Source of the DNA: Acidovorax sp. Leaf160
GTDB taxonomy: Bacteria; Pseudomonadota; Gammaproteobacteria; Burkholderiales; Burkholderiaceae_C
Length of the DNA: 40,170 nt
Assembly (NCBI RefSeq): GCF_001424265.1
Contig: NZ_LMOV01000016.1
Span: 1 to 40,170, forward strand
Reading direction: 5' to 3'
Within the stretch, counting starts at the first letter, position 1. Every line of letters starts with the position of its first letter. Shown in pieces: positions 17,669-25,101 of the stretch. The translations under genes and the position numbers were made by a program. Below the pieces are notes generated by a model. It was not told where the DNA came from. It made no database searches and was given only the letters and a program-made list of their open reading frames with translations.

Positions 17669-17752
17669 GTGTCTGCAGCCACATTCGTGAAGGGAATGGG
17701 CGCGAGTGTAGCGAAGCCGCCTCAGCGATCCTCTCCAAATGTAAGCCGGCTC

Positions 17753-17758
17753 CTACAA
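17753..17758 (+). promoter_or_regulatory. Putative -10 element of the thioesterase gene
   Basis: TACAAT lies 7 bp before the thioesterase ATG. Just upstream is a short inverted repeat (TGTA-AGCCGGCT-CC-TACA). Such a close -10 implies a very short leader or leaderless mRNA. Confidence 0.35.
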
Positions 17759-17765
17759 TCGGGCG

Positions 17766-18272
17766 ATGACCACGAAGATCCCCGCGCACCAGCTCAGCAT
17801 GACCGTGCTGATGTCTCCCGACATGGCCAATTTCTCGGGCAACGTGCACGGGGGCGCCGTGCTCAAGCTGCTGGACCAGGTGGCGTATGCCTGCGCGTCG
17901 CGCTACTCGGGCTGCTACACCGTCACGCTCAGCGTGGACCAGGTCACCTTCCTGCAGCCCATCCACGTGGGCGAGCTGGTCACCTTCCTGGCCAGCGTCA
18001 ACTACACCGGCACTTCGTCGATGGAAGTGGGCGTCAAGGTCGTGGCCGAGGAGATCCGCACGCAGATCGTGCGGCATGTGAACAGCTGCTTCTTCACCAT
18101 GGTGGCGGTGGACGAGGCCCGCAAGCCCACGGCCGTGCCGCCGCTGTTGCCTTCCACGCCCGACGAGCGCCGCCGCTGGGCCGCAGCGCTGCTGCGCAAG
18201 GAACTGCGGCGCGAGCAGGCCGCCCGCTTCGAGCAGGTGCGGTTGGCGGCCGCAGGGCAGGCCGGGGTCTGA
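17766..18272 (+). CDS. Acyl-CoA thioesterase (hotdog fold, YciA-like)
   Basis: A 168-residue single-domain hotdog thioesterase that hydrolyses acyl-CoA to free acid and CoA in the cytosol. The core block GNVHGGAVLKLLDQVAYACA (about 25-44) carries the N/D-containing helix, and SVDQVTFLQPIHVGELVTF is the conserved central strand of the YciA/ACOT family. The C-terminal 40 residues are charged and not part of the fold. The start codon is only 7 bp after a TACAAT, and AAGATC gives a poor ribosome site. It is divergent from the sterol-desaturase-like gene and convergent with cobA. Confidence 0.9.
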   Translation: MTTKIPAHQLSMTVLMSPDMANFSGNVHGGAVLKLLDQVAYACASRYSGCYTVTLSVDQVTFLQPIHVGELVTFLASVNYTGTSSMEVGVKVVAEEIRTQIVRHVNSCFFTMVAVDEARKPTAVPPLLPSTPDERRRWAAALLRKELRREQAARFEQVRLAAAGQAGV

Positions 18273-18394
18273 GGTCCTGGACGGCGGCCCCGGCCGCTGG
18301 TGGACCGTTCGCCCGGCGAAAGGTCGCAGGGCAGTGCGCGGCGGCGACGCGAGCGGCGCCGGTTGCCCGCCCTCCGGCGCGGCGCGCGCCGGGG

Positions 18395-19270
18395 TCAGCG
18401 CACGTGGCGCATCGGCTGCGGGGCGGTGGCCAGCGTGCCGGCCTCGACCGAGACTTGCGCCGCAGCCACGCCGCTCACCACGTCGCCGATCACGATCACC
18501 GAGGGGCTGGCGAGCTGCTCGCGCTCGATGGTGACGTGCAGCTCGCCCAGGGTGGTCAGCGCATGGCGCTGGCAGGGCAGGCTCACATGCTGGATCACCA
18601 CCACGGGCGTGCTGGCGGGCAGCCCGGTGAGCAGCTCGTCCTGGATGTGCTGGGCGCTGCTGACGCCCATATAGATGACCAGGGTGAGCTTGGCATCGCG
18701 CGCAGTGGTGGCGAGCTGGCGCCAGTCGGTGCCGGAGTCGCCAGGTTTGGCATGGCCGGTGACGAAGATCACGCCGTGGGCATGCTCGCGGTGGGTGAGC
18801 GGCGTGCCCAGCAGCGTCATGCCGGCCAGGCCCGCCGTGATGCCGTTGATGACCGTCACGCTGATGCCGGCGGCGCGCAGGTGTTCGACCTCCTCGCCGC
18901 CGCGGCCGAAGATGAAAGGGTCGCCGCCCTTGAGCCGCACGACGTTCTCGCCCTCGTTCACCGCCATCACCATCAGCTTCTCGATGAAGGCCTGGGGCGT
19001 GCTCTTGCAGCCGCCGCGCTTGCCCACGTACACGATGCGCGCGGTGGGCGCGGCATGCGCGACCACGTCGTCGCTGACGAGGTCGTCCACCAGCAGCACC
19101 GTCGCGGCCTGGATGGCCTTGAGGGCCTTGAGCGTGAGCAGTTCCGGATCGCCCGGCCCTGCGCCCACCAGCGTGCAGGTGCCCCGGGCGATGCCGGCGG
19201 TGCCCAGGGTGGAGGTGCCGCGCGCAGCGCTGGCGCCTGCGGCATCGTGGGGTGGGGTGGTGCGGTTCAT
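18395..19270 (-). CDS. cobA: Uroporphyrinogen-III C-methyltransferase (SUMT)
   Basis: A 291-residue SAM-dependent enzyme that methylates uroporphyrinogen III at C2 and C7 to precorrin-2, the branch point to sirohaem and cobalamin. Tetrapyrrole methylase blocks: VGAGPGDPELLTLKALKA (35-52), VRLKGGDPFIFGRGGEE (about 110-126) and GITAGLAGMTLLGTPLTHRE (about 144-163). The N-terminal ~30 residues are low-complexity and unconserved. There is no CysG-like dehydrogenase/ferrochelatase domain. The start overlaps the ybiB stop by 4 bases (ATGA). Lying downstream of the nitrate assimilation genes, it most likely supplies sirohaem for nitrite reductase. Confidence 0.93.
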   Translation of the reverse strand: MNRTTPPHDAAGASAARGTSTLGTAGIARGTCTLVGAGPGDPELLTLKALKAIQAATVLLVDDLVSDDVVAHAAPTARIVYVGKRGGCKSTPQAFIEKLMVMAVNEGENVVRLKGGDPFIFGRGGEEVEHLRAAGISVTVINGITAGLAGMTLLGTPLTHREHAHGVIFVTGHAKPGDSGTDWRQLATTARDAKLTLVIYMGVSSAQHIQDELLTGLPASTPVVVIQHVSLPCQRHALTTLGELHVTIEREQLASPSVIVIGDVVSGVAAAQVSVEAGTLATAPQPMRHVR

Positions 19271-20190
19271 GGCTGTGTCTCTGAGGTGATTTGGCGGCTG
19301 GTACGCAAGATGTGTTCCACCTGGCGGGCGAGCGCGGGCGGGACCGGAAGCTCGCCCTCCAGCACGCGGCGCGTGTAGTCGGCCGTGGTCTGCACGTCGA
19401 TCTCCGAAGGCAGGCCGGCGACCTCCGAGGCGGTACCCGGCTGCTGCTCGTCCAGCAACTGGTGCGTGCCGCCCACGAAGGCGTCGTAGCGCGGCGTGCG
19501 GCGCGGGTCTGCGGCCACCTCGCCCTCCAGCCCGCGCGAAAGCAGGGCGTTCATGCCCATCGTGGTGAAGGTGGCGCAGAGCATGTCGAAGTATTCGGGG
19601 TGGGTGTAGCTGGCCACCACCAGCGCCGGGCCGGCGCAGGGGTTCATCAGCTTGGTCACGCTGTGCCCCGGGTTGCGCAGGCCGACCACTTCGCGGGCCG
19701 CCAGCAGGCGCGCCAGGCCGGCGTGCAGCCGTTCGGTGTGGATGTGCGCCACCGTGCCGCCGGCGATCTTCGCCGGCGCAGCCAGCGCCGGCACGCCCAG
19801 CGCCGCGAGCACGTCCGACGCCAGGATGCGCCGCGCTTCCGTGCGCATGCCGTGCAGCAGCACGGGCAGCCCCTCGCGTGCCAGCAGCAGCGCCAGCAGG
19901 GGCGTTAGCACCGGCAGCTTGCGGGCGCCGTTGTAGCTGGGCAGCACGATGACCGGGCCGTCACCGGCGGGAATGCGGGCCAGCCGGGCATGCACGGCAT
20001 CGAGAAAGCCGCACATCTCGTCGGTGGTTTCGCCCTTGATGCGCATGGCGATGCAGAAGGCGCCGATCTCCAGGTCGGTCACCTGGCCGTCGAGCACCTG
20101 CCCGAACAGGTCGGTGGCTTGGGCGCGGTCCAGCGCCTTGGCGCCGCGCGCGCCGCGGCCGATTTCCTTGAGATAGTGGCTGATGCCCAT
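19267..20190 (-). CDS. ybiB: YbiB-type anthranilate phosphoribosyltransferase-like protein
   Basis: A 307-residue member of the TrpD2/YbiB family, which has the glycosyltransferase family 3 fold but binds nucleic acids rather than anthranilate. The N-terminal helical domain (about 1-75; ALDRAQATDLFGQVLDGQVTDLEIGAF) is followed by the alpha/beta domain. The usual TrpD glycine-rich phosphoribosyl loop is replaced by LPSYNGARKLPVLTPLLALL, as in YbiB. GLRNPGHSVTKLMNP is the other family block. Its stop overlaps the cobA start (ATGA), so the two genes are co-translated. It follows nasA on the same strand after 147 bp. Its link to nitrate assimilation is positional and its role there is unknown. 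Confidence 0.9.
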   Translation of the reverse strand: MGISHYLKEIGRGARGAKALDRAQATDLFGQVLDGQVTDLEIGAFCIAMRIKGETTDEMCGFLDAVHARLARIPAGDGPVIVLPSYNGARKLPVLTPLLALLLAREGLPVLLHGMRTEARRILASDVLAALGVPALAAPAKIAGGTVAHIHTERLHAGLARLLAAREVVGLRNPGHSVTKLMNPCAGPALVVASYTHPEYFDMLCATFTTMGMNALLSRGLEGEVAADPRRTPRYDAFVGGTHQLLDEQQPGTASEVAGLPSEIDVQTTADYTRRVLEGELPVPPALARQVEHILRTSRQITSETQP

Positions 20191-20279
20191 GACGGCCTGG
20201 CTGGAAGGTGGTGAAAACGAAAAATGCAGAAACGAAGCGCCGTGCGAGGAAGCGCGGGGCGGATTGTCCCGCAGGTCAG

Positions 20280-20294
20280 ATAACCGCCCGTTAT
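20280..20294. promoter_or_regulatory. Inverted repeat upstream of ybiB-cobA
   Basis: ATAAC-N5-GTTAT is a perfect dyad in the 147-bp gap between nasA and ybiB, about 90 bp before the ybiB start. It could be an operator for a ybiB-cobA promoter or a small hairpin in a nasA-ybiB readthrough mRNA. Confidence 0.3.
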
Positions 20295-20337
20295 ATGGCG
20301 CCCTTTTTTTCCGTGGGTGGGTGGCGCGCGACCGAGA

Positions 20338-23241
20338 TCATGCCGGCTGGAGCGTTCTGGCCGCTTCCGGCTGCGGGGCCTGGGACGCCGGAGCGCAGGC
20401 CCGCACCATGCGCTTGAGCTCGGGCACGCACGAGCCGCACTGCGTGCCGCAGCGCAGCGTGCCCTGCAGCTGCGCCAGCCGCTCGGCGTCGCTCCCGTGG
20501 CAGGCGGCCAGGGTCTGGGTGATGGCCACGTCGGTCACGTGCAGGCAGACGCAGACCGGCTTGCCGCGCGACTGCACCGCCACCGGCGGCAGCACGCTGG
20601 GCACCAGCAGCTGGCGCCGGTAGGCGCCGGCAGGCAGCTCTTCCTGCAGCAGCGTGCGCATCCACCCGGCCGAGCGGGTGTCGCCGCCGAGCAGCACGGC
20701 CTCCAGCGTGGTGCCGGCTTCGCTGCCGCGGCCTTCGGTCTCGGGGCGCGACAACCGGGCCACCCGGTACTGGCCGCGCTTCCTGTCCGCATAGCGCACC
20801 GCGTCGGGCACCGCCAGGCCCAGCAGGCTTTCGATGCGGGCGAGCAGGTCGCCCTCGGGTGCTTCATGCGCCGCGCCGCGCAGCAGCACACCGGTTCGCG
20901 GACGGCAACCGCCCGCCGCCGCGGGCGTGCCGGCGCTGGAGAAGGGCACGCAGCTGGCAAAAGGCAGCTCCCGCATCAGCGCGGCCAGTTGCTGGCGCGC
21001 GGACAGGGCCTCGGCCTCCGGCAGCCAGGCCATGGCCAGCAGGTTCCAGGGCAGTTCGGCCTTCAGCACCTTCACGGCGGCATGCTTCAGCTCCGGCTGC
21101 TTGGAGCTGGGGCAGAACTGCGAGGTGGTCAGCGCGTTCACGCCGGCGAGCGGCTGCCCGGTCGACGAGCGTCCGCTGAGCGCTTCGCTGCCCCAGTGCA
21201 TGGCCATGAAGACCTGGTGCGGGGCGAGCGTGGCGTCAGGTTGCACCGGCACCACGATGGAGCCGCGCTTGCTGGTCACGTGCACCAGCTCGCCGCCCAC
21301 CCAACCGCGCTGCGCCATGTCGCCAGGATGCATCTGCAGGCTGGGTTCGGCCGCGTGCCCGAACAGCTGGCCCAGCGTGCCGGTGCGGCTCATGCCGTGC
21401 CACTGGTCGCGCAGCCGGCCCGTGGTCAGGCTGAAGGGGTAGCGCGATTCGCGGGGCTCGGCCAGGGGCTGCCAGGCATGCGCCGCAAAGCGTGCGCGCC
21501 CATCGGGCGTGGGATACACGCCGTCTTCATAGAGGCGTGCGCGGCCGGCCGGTGCGCCTTCGGGCAGGGGCCACTGCTGCGGGCCGCGTGCGTCCAGCAT
21601 CGGCCACGACAGGCCGGTGATGTCGAGATCGCGCCCCCGCGTGCTCTCGCGGTGTTCGGTCCAGATGGCTTGCGCGCCCGCCGCCGCATCGGCCGTGTCG
21701 TACGGAAACAGCGTGGCGGCGCCCGGGCGCAGGCGCCGTTCGAGCCGCTGCGCGAACTGCACGGCGGCGGCCCAGTCGTGGCGGGCCTCGCCCGGTGCGG
21801 CCACGGCAGGGCGCACGCGCGAGATGCGGCGCTCGCTGTTGGTGACGGTGCCCACCTTCTCCCCCCAGCTGGTGGCGGGCAGCAGCAGGTGGGCGTATTC
21901 GCCGGTGGCGGTGGTGGCGAAGGCTTCCTGCACCACGACGAATTCGGCGCGCTCCAGCGCGCGGCGCACGGTGGCCTGGTCGGGCATGCTCTGCGCAGGG
22001 TTGGTACAGGCGATCCACAGCGCGCGGATCTCGCCGTCCGCCGCCGCCTGGAACATCTCCACCGCCGTCTTGCCCGGCGTGGCGGGAACGTCTTCCACGC
22101 CCCAGTGCGCAGCCACTTCGGCACGGTGTGCGGCGTTGCCCAGGTCGCGGTGGGCCGACAGCAGGTTGGCCAGGCCCCCCACCTCGCGCCCGCCCATGGC
22201 GTTGGGCTGGCCGGTAAGCGAGAACGGCCCCGCGCCCGCGCGGCCGATCTGCCCGCAGGCCAGGTGCAGGTTGATGAGTGCGGCGTTCTTGGCGGTGCCG
22301 CTGCTGCTCTGGTTCAGGCCCTGGCAGTACAGGCTGAGGCTGGGTCGGCGGGTGCCGGGCGCTGCGTCATCCACCCCCGCGAACCAACGTGCAGCGGTGA
22401 CGATGTCTTGCTCCGGCAGGCCGCAGACCTCGGCGGCGTGGGCGGGCGTGCAGTCTTCCACCAGTGTGCGCACTGCATCGAAGCCGCTGGTGTGCCGGGC
22501 GATGTAGCCTGCGTCCATCCAGCCCTCGCGCAGCATCACGTGGAGCATGGCGTTGAACAGCATCACGTCGGTGCCGGGCAGCAGGGGCAGGAAGAGGTCG
22601 GCCGTGCCGGCGGTGTCGGTGCGGCGCGGGTCCGCCACGATGATCCTCATGCCGGGGTTGGCGGCGCGTGCGTCCTCGATGCGACGAAACAGGATGGGAT
22701 GCGCCCAGGCCGCGTTGCTGCCGACGATGAACAGGCACTGGGCGTGGTGGATGTCGTCATAGCACGCAGGCGGTGCGTCCGCGCCCAGGGTGGCCTTGTA
22801 GCCGGCCACCGCGCTGCTCATGCACAGGCGCGAATTGGTGTCGATGTTGTTGGTGCCGACCAGGCCCTTGGCCAGCTTGTTGAAGACGTAGTAGTCCTCG
22901 GTCAGCAACTGGCCCGAGACGTAGAAGCCCACCGCGTCGGGGCCATGCCGGGCGATCACGTCACCGAAGGCCCGGGCGGCGGTGTCCAGTGCCGCATCCC
23001 AGCCGATGGGCTGCAGCGGATCGCCCTGGCAGGCGCGCCACTGCGGGCGCAGCAGCCGCGTCTGCAGCGTGACGGCGGCGCTGGCCGTCAGGTGCAGCGT
23101 CGAGCCCTTGGTGCAGAGCCGGCCGAAGTTGGCTGGGTGGTCCGGGTCGCCCCGCACGCCGGTGATGGCCTGGCCGTCCGATTCGATGATGACGCCGCAG
23201 CCGACGCCGCAGTAGGGGCAGGTGGAACGGGTTTCTTGCAT
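20338..23241 (-). CDS. nasA: Assimilatory nitrate reductase, catalytic subunit
   Basis: A 967-residue cytoplasmic molybdoenzyme reducing nitrate to nitrite. The N-terminus has the [4Fe-4S] motif CPYCGVGCGV (8-17) with the fourth Cys in GRLCTKGS; the bis-MGD-binding body follows, with NTNSRLCMSSAVAGYK, GSNAAWAHPILFRR and TNPAQSMPD. The molybdopterin-dinucleotide-binding domain starts at about 640 (FSLTTGRLRDQWHGMSRTGTL). A BFD-like [2Fe-2S] domain ends the protein (CVC and CGTQCGSC, last ~60 residues); this is typical of NasA enzymes fed by an NAD(P)H flavoprotein. Such a flavoprotein gene lies 65 bp upstream. The start ATG at 23241 places the Fe-S motif correctly; the open frame upstream is not part of the gene. 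Confidence 0.95.
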   Translation of the reverse strand: MQETRSTCPYCGVGCGVIIESDGQAITGVRGDPDHPANFGRLCTKGSTLHLTASAAVTLQTRLLRPQWRACQGDPLQPIGWDAALDTAARAFGDVIARHGPDAVGFYVSGQLLTEDYYVFNKLAKGLVGTNNIDTNSRLCMSSAVAGYKATLGADAPPACYDDIHHAQCLFIVGSNAAWAHPILFRRIEDARAANPGMRIIVADPRRTDTAGTADLFLPLLPGTDVMLFNAMLHVMLREGWMDAGYIARHTSGFDAVRTLVEDCTPAHAAEVCGLPEQDIVTAARWFAGVDDAAPGTRRPSLSLYCQGLNQSSSGTAKNAALINLHLACGQIGRAGAGPFSLTGQPNAMGGREVGGLANLLSAHRDLGNAAHRAEVAAHWGVEDVPATPGKTAVEMFQAAADGEIRALWIACTNPAQSMPDQATVRRALERAEFVVVQEAFATTATGEYAHLLLPATSWGEKVGTVTNSERRISRVRPAVAAPGEARHDWAAAVQFAQRLERRLRPGAATLFPYDTADAAAGAQAIWTEHRESTRGRDLDITGLSWPMLDARGPQQWPLPEGAPAGRARLYEDGVYPTPDGRARFAAHAWQPLAEPRESRYPFSLTTGRLRDQWHGMSRTGTLGQLFGHAAEPSLQMHPGDMAQRGWVGGELVHVTSKRGSIVVPVQPDATLAPHQVFMAMHWGSEALSGRSSTGQPLAGVNALTTSQFCPSSKQPELKHAAVKVLKAELPWNLLAMAWLPEAEALSARQQLAALMRELPFASCVPFSSAGTPAAAGGCRPRTGVLLRGAAHEAPEGDLLARIESLLGLAVPDAVRYADRKRGQYRVARLSRPETEGRGSEAGTTLEAVLLGGDTRSAGWMRTLLQEELPAGAYRRQLLVPSVLPPVAVQSRGKPVCVCLHVTDVAITQTLAACHGSDAERLAQLQGTLRCGTQCGSCVPELKRMVRACAPASQAPQPEAARTLQPA

Positions 23242-23302
23242 ACGTCGTGGGGCAGGTTTCAAGGGTTTTGGGGCTCGGGCGCTTATGGATGCTGGGCTGA
23301 TT

Positions 23303-23319
23303 GCTATCAAATAGATAGC
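23303..23319. repeat. GCTAT-N7-ATAGC palindromic element, copy 3 (spans a stop codon)
   Basis: GCTATCAAATAGATAGC lies at the junction of the flavoprotein gene and nasA. It supplies the last codons (Leu-Ser-Ile) and the TGA stop of the flavoprotein, so insertion or conversion at this place has shaped the protein C-terminus. Confidence 0.65.
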
Positions 23320-24662
23320 TTGCCGGCGGTCTGCCCTGGCGACACGGCGGGCCCTGGCGAAGCCTGCAGCGCCGCTGCCGCAGGCTCGCCGAACATCAGC
23401 GCGTCGCGGATCTCGGCAATCGTCCTGCCTTCGCGCAGCAGGTTCCAGTACCAGCTGCCATCGGCCGTGTCGCCATAGAGGCAGGCGCCGACCAGGCGGT
23501 CGTCCTTCACCACCAGCCTTTTGTAGACGCCACCGGAGGGGTCGCTCATCACGATCTCCTCCGTGCCGGCGCCGCCCCGGAAGTCGCCCGCGCTGAACAG
23601 GTCGATGCCGGTCACCTTCAGCTTGGTGGAGACCAGCGAGCCCTGATAACGCCCGATGCCGTGCTGCGCCAGATGGTTCGCCAGCACCTTGCCCTGCTCG
23701 AACAGCGGCGCGACCAGCCCGTAGGCCACGCCCCGGTGCGCGGCGCATTCGCCCACGGCATAGATGCGCGGGTCGGTCACGGTCTGCAGGGTGTCGCTGA
23801 CGACGATGCCGCGCGCGACATGCAGGCGCATCTGCTCGGCCAGTTGCGTGTTGGGACGGATGCCGACCGCCATGACGACGAGCTGTGCCGGGATCTCGCG
23901 GCCGTCCTTGAACCGCACGGCGCGCACGCGGCCGGCCGGCCGGCTGCGCGCTGCGGCATCGCCACCACTGCAGATGTCGCTGCCGCCATCCCCGTCGCCC
24001 AGCAGGGCTTCGGTCTGCGCGTTCAGCAGAAAACGCAGGCCGCGCTGCTCCAGCGCCTGCTGCAGCAACCCTGCCGCTGCATCGTCGAGCTGGCGGTCCA
24101 GCAGCCAGTCGCCCACATGCACCACGGTCACATCCATGCCGCGTTTCATCAGGCCATTGGCGGCCTCCAGCCCCAGCAGGCCGCCGCCGATGACGACCGC
24201 CTGCCGGTAGCGCGCCGCGGCGGCGATCATGGCTTGGGTGTCCGCGATGTCACGGTAGGCGAGCACGCCCTCCAGCTGGTGGCCGGGCACGGGCAGGATG
24301 AAGGGGTTGGAGCCGGTCGCCAGGATCAGCCGGTCGTAAGCGGCCGTGACGGGCTGGCCTGCCGCATCGGTGGCATGCACCACGCGGCGCACGCGGTCCA
24401 CCTCCGTCACCGTACAGCCGCTGTGCACGGTGATTCCGTGCCCGGCGTACCAGCTCCAGTCGTTGAGGACGATCTCCTCCAGCGTCTGTTCGCCGGCCAG
24501 CACGGGCGACAGCAGGATGCGGTTGTAGTTGGGGTGCGGCTCGGCACCGAACACGGTGATGTCGTAGAGGTCCGGCGCGATCTTCAGCAGCTCCTCGAGC
24601 GTGCGCACGCCGGCCATGCCGTTGCCCACCAATACCAACCGGGGTTTTCTTGTCGTCGACAT
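23307..24662 (-). CDS. NirB-N-terminal-like NAD(P)/FAD oxidoreductase, likely electron donor to NasA
   Basis: A 451-residue flavoprotein that matches the NAD(P)H/FAD half of nitrite reductase NirB but stops before the sirohaem and [4Fe-4S] half. FAD motif LVLVGNGMAGVRTLEELL (9-26) and NAD motif AVVIGGGLLGLEAANGL (about 164-180) are intact; YDRLILATGSNPFILPVPG lies between them. A non-conserved Gly/Asp-rich insertion is at about 219-240. Upstream of nasA in the same operon, it probably oxidises NAD(P)H and passes electrons to the BFD-like tail of NasA, like NasC of Klebsiella. It is the first gene behind the sigma-54 promoter and leader terminator described below. It could be misannotated as a complete NirB; it is not one. 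Confidence 0.88.
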   Translation of the reverse strand: MSTTRKPRLVLVGNGMAGVRTLEELLKIAPDLYDITVFGAEPHPNYNRILLSPVLAGEQTLEEIVLNDWSWYAGHGITVHSGCTVTEVDRVRRVVHATDAAGQPVTAAYDRLILATGSNPFILPVPGHQLEGVLAYRDIADTQAMIAAAARYRQAVVIGGGLLGLEAANGLMKRGMDVTVVHVGDWLLDRQLDDAAAGLLQQALEQRGLRFLLNAQTEALLGDGDGGSDICSGGDAAARSRPAGRVRAVRFKDGREIPAQLVVMAVGIRPNTQLAEQMRLHVARGIVVSDTLQTVTDPRIYAVGECAAHRGVAYGLVAPLFEQGKVLANHLAQHGIGRYQGSLVSTKLKVTGIDLFSAGDFRGGAGTEEIVMSDPSGGVYKRLVVKDDRLVGACLYGDTADGSWYWNLLREGRTIAEIRDALMFGEPAAAALQASPGPAVSPGQTAGKLSI

Positions 24663-24686
24663 CGCTCTTGCATCCCACGTCAGGCC

Positions 24687-24747
24687 AAAAAAAAGGCGTC
24701 CTCACGGGCCCCCGACCTGTTCGGCCGGGTGCCCATGGGGACGCCTT
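24687..24747 (-). terminator. Leader terminator (attenuator) of the nitrate assimilation operon
   Basis: On the minus strand, AAGGCGTCC pairs with GGACGCCTT (9 bp), then after one C.A mismatch CATGGGC pairs with GCCCGTG (7 bp), then after one A.G mismatch CCCGGCC pairs with GGTCGGG (7 bp), leaving loop GAACA. Eight T residues (24687-24694) follow, and the flavoprotein ATG comes 24 bases later. The upstream hsp20 gene has its own terminator, so this one lies inside the nas leader. A competing hairpin, GGACG-AAGG-CGTCC, uses the same CGTCC as the left arm and could act as antiterminator. Confidence 0.8.
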
Positions 24748-24758
24748 CGTCCTGCCGG

Positions 24759-24776
24759 CCGCCCATCCATCGGCGG
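24759..24776 (-). promoter_or_regulatory. Leader hairpin B, possible ANTAR-type site
   Basis: CCGCC and GGCGG pair around GATGGATG. If the flanking G residues face each other, the inner six bases are ATGGAT, with A at position 1 and G at position 4, as in the hexaloops bound by ANTAR antiterminators (NasR, NasT). The G.G mismatch weakens the case. Confidence 0.3.
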
Positions 24777-24789
24777 AGGGGGCTGGCGG

Positions 24790-24808
24790 TGCGGCCTTGC
24801 GGGCCACA
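24790..24808 (-). promoter_or_regulatory. Leader hairpin A at the predicted 5' end of the nas mRNA
   Basis: TGTGGCC and GGCCGCA form a 7-bp stem (one G.U pair) with loop CGCAA. It begins at the transcription start predicted from the sigma-54 promoter, so the leader would start with a hairpin. Confidence 0.45.
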
Positions 24809-24818
24809 TCAGCGGGAA

Positions 24819-24834
24819 AGCAATGGGTGTGCCA
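24819..24834 (-). promoter_or_regulatory. Sigma-54 (RpoN) promoter of the nitrate assimilation operon
   Basis: TGGCACACCCATTGCT on the minus strand matches the sigma-54 -24/-12 consensus TGGCAC-N5-TTGCW at every defined position with correct spacing. Predicted transcription start is near 24808, giving a leader of about 146 nt before the flavoprotein ATG. Sigma-54 control fits NtrC-dependent nitrogen regulation of nitrate assimilation. Confidence 0.8.
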
Positions 24835-24954
24835 ATGCGGCTTGAAGCAGCGTGATGGCAGGGGAATGTGCCTCAGCGCCCGTCATTGCTGGGCTTTATG
24901 CTATGAATTAAGAAGCATTCGACCAGCTGGCGCCATGGTAGGCAGCCCGACCGA

Positions 24955-24971
24955 TGCACTGGATGGGTGCG
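24955..24971. promoter_or_regulatory. NtrC-type enhancer box
   Basis: TGCACTGGATGGGTGCG matches the NtrC dyad TGCAC-N7-GTGCA with one mismatch in the last base. It lies about 150 bp upstream of the predicted sigma-54 start, a normal enhancer distance. The rest of the 439-bp gap 24663-25101 holds the leader, the sigma-54 promoter, a degenerate palindrome at 24900-24916 and the hsp20 terminator; no gene is seen there. Confidence 0.65.
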
Positions 24972-25003
24972 GCGGGCAGCGCGTCTGCGCAGCCGCTCAG
25001 AAA

Positions 25004-25030
25004 GCGGAAAGGGGTGGCCCAGGCCACCCC
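25004..25030 (-). terminator. Terminator of the hsp20 gene
   Basis: GGGGTGGCC and GGCCACCCC form a perfect inverted repeat 72 bp past the hsp20 stop, followed on the minus strand by TTTCCGCTTT. The stem is strong; the T-run is interrupted. Confidence 0.55.
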
Positions 25031-25101
25031 CATGCTCCAGTCGCGCTCCCGGCACGGCCCCCGCCCAGGGCGGTGCCGGCTACCGCGCGCCAATGCGGCG
25101 G

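Noticed and set aside
15216-18077. A 953-codon minus-strand frame that could suggest a fusion protein
   Set aside because: Only the last 442 codons encode the HI0933 flavoprotein; the upstream part is out of frame with the sterol-desaturase-like gene, which is read in another frame.
20317-23478. A 1053-codon open frame on the plus strand
   Set aside because: It is antisense to nasA, whose motifs are unmistakable; the opposite frame shows only Gly/Arg/Ala-rich composition.
20338-23748. A longer nasA with an N-terminal extension
   Set aside because: The extension is out-of-frame DNA of the preceding flavoprotein gene; the [4Fe-4S] motif starts eight residues after the ATG at 23241, as in other NasA proteins.
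24687-24747. Terminator of the hsp20 gene rather than a nas leader element
   Set aside because: hsp20 has its own strong hairpin at 25011-25030, and the sigma-54 promoter lies between hsp20 and this structure, so the hairpin is inside the nas leader.
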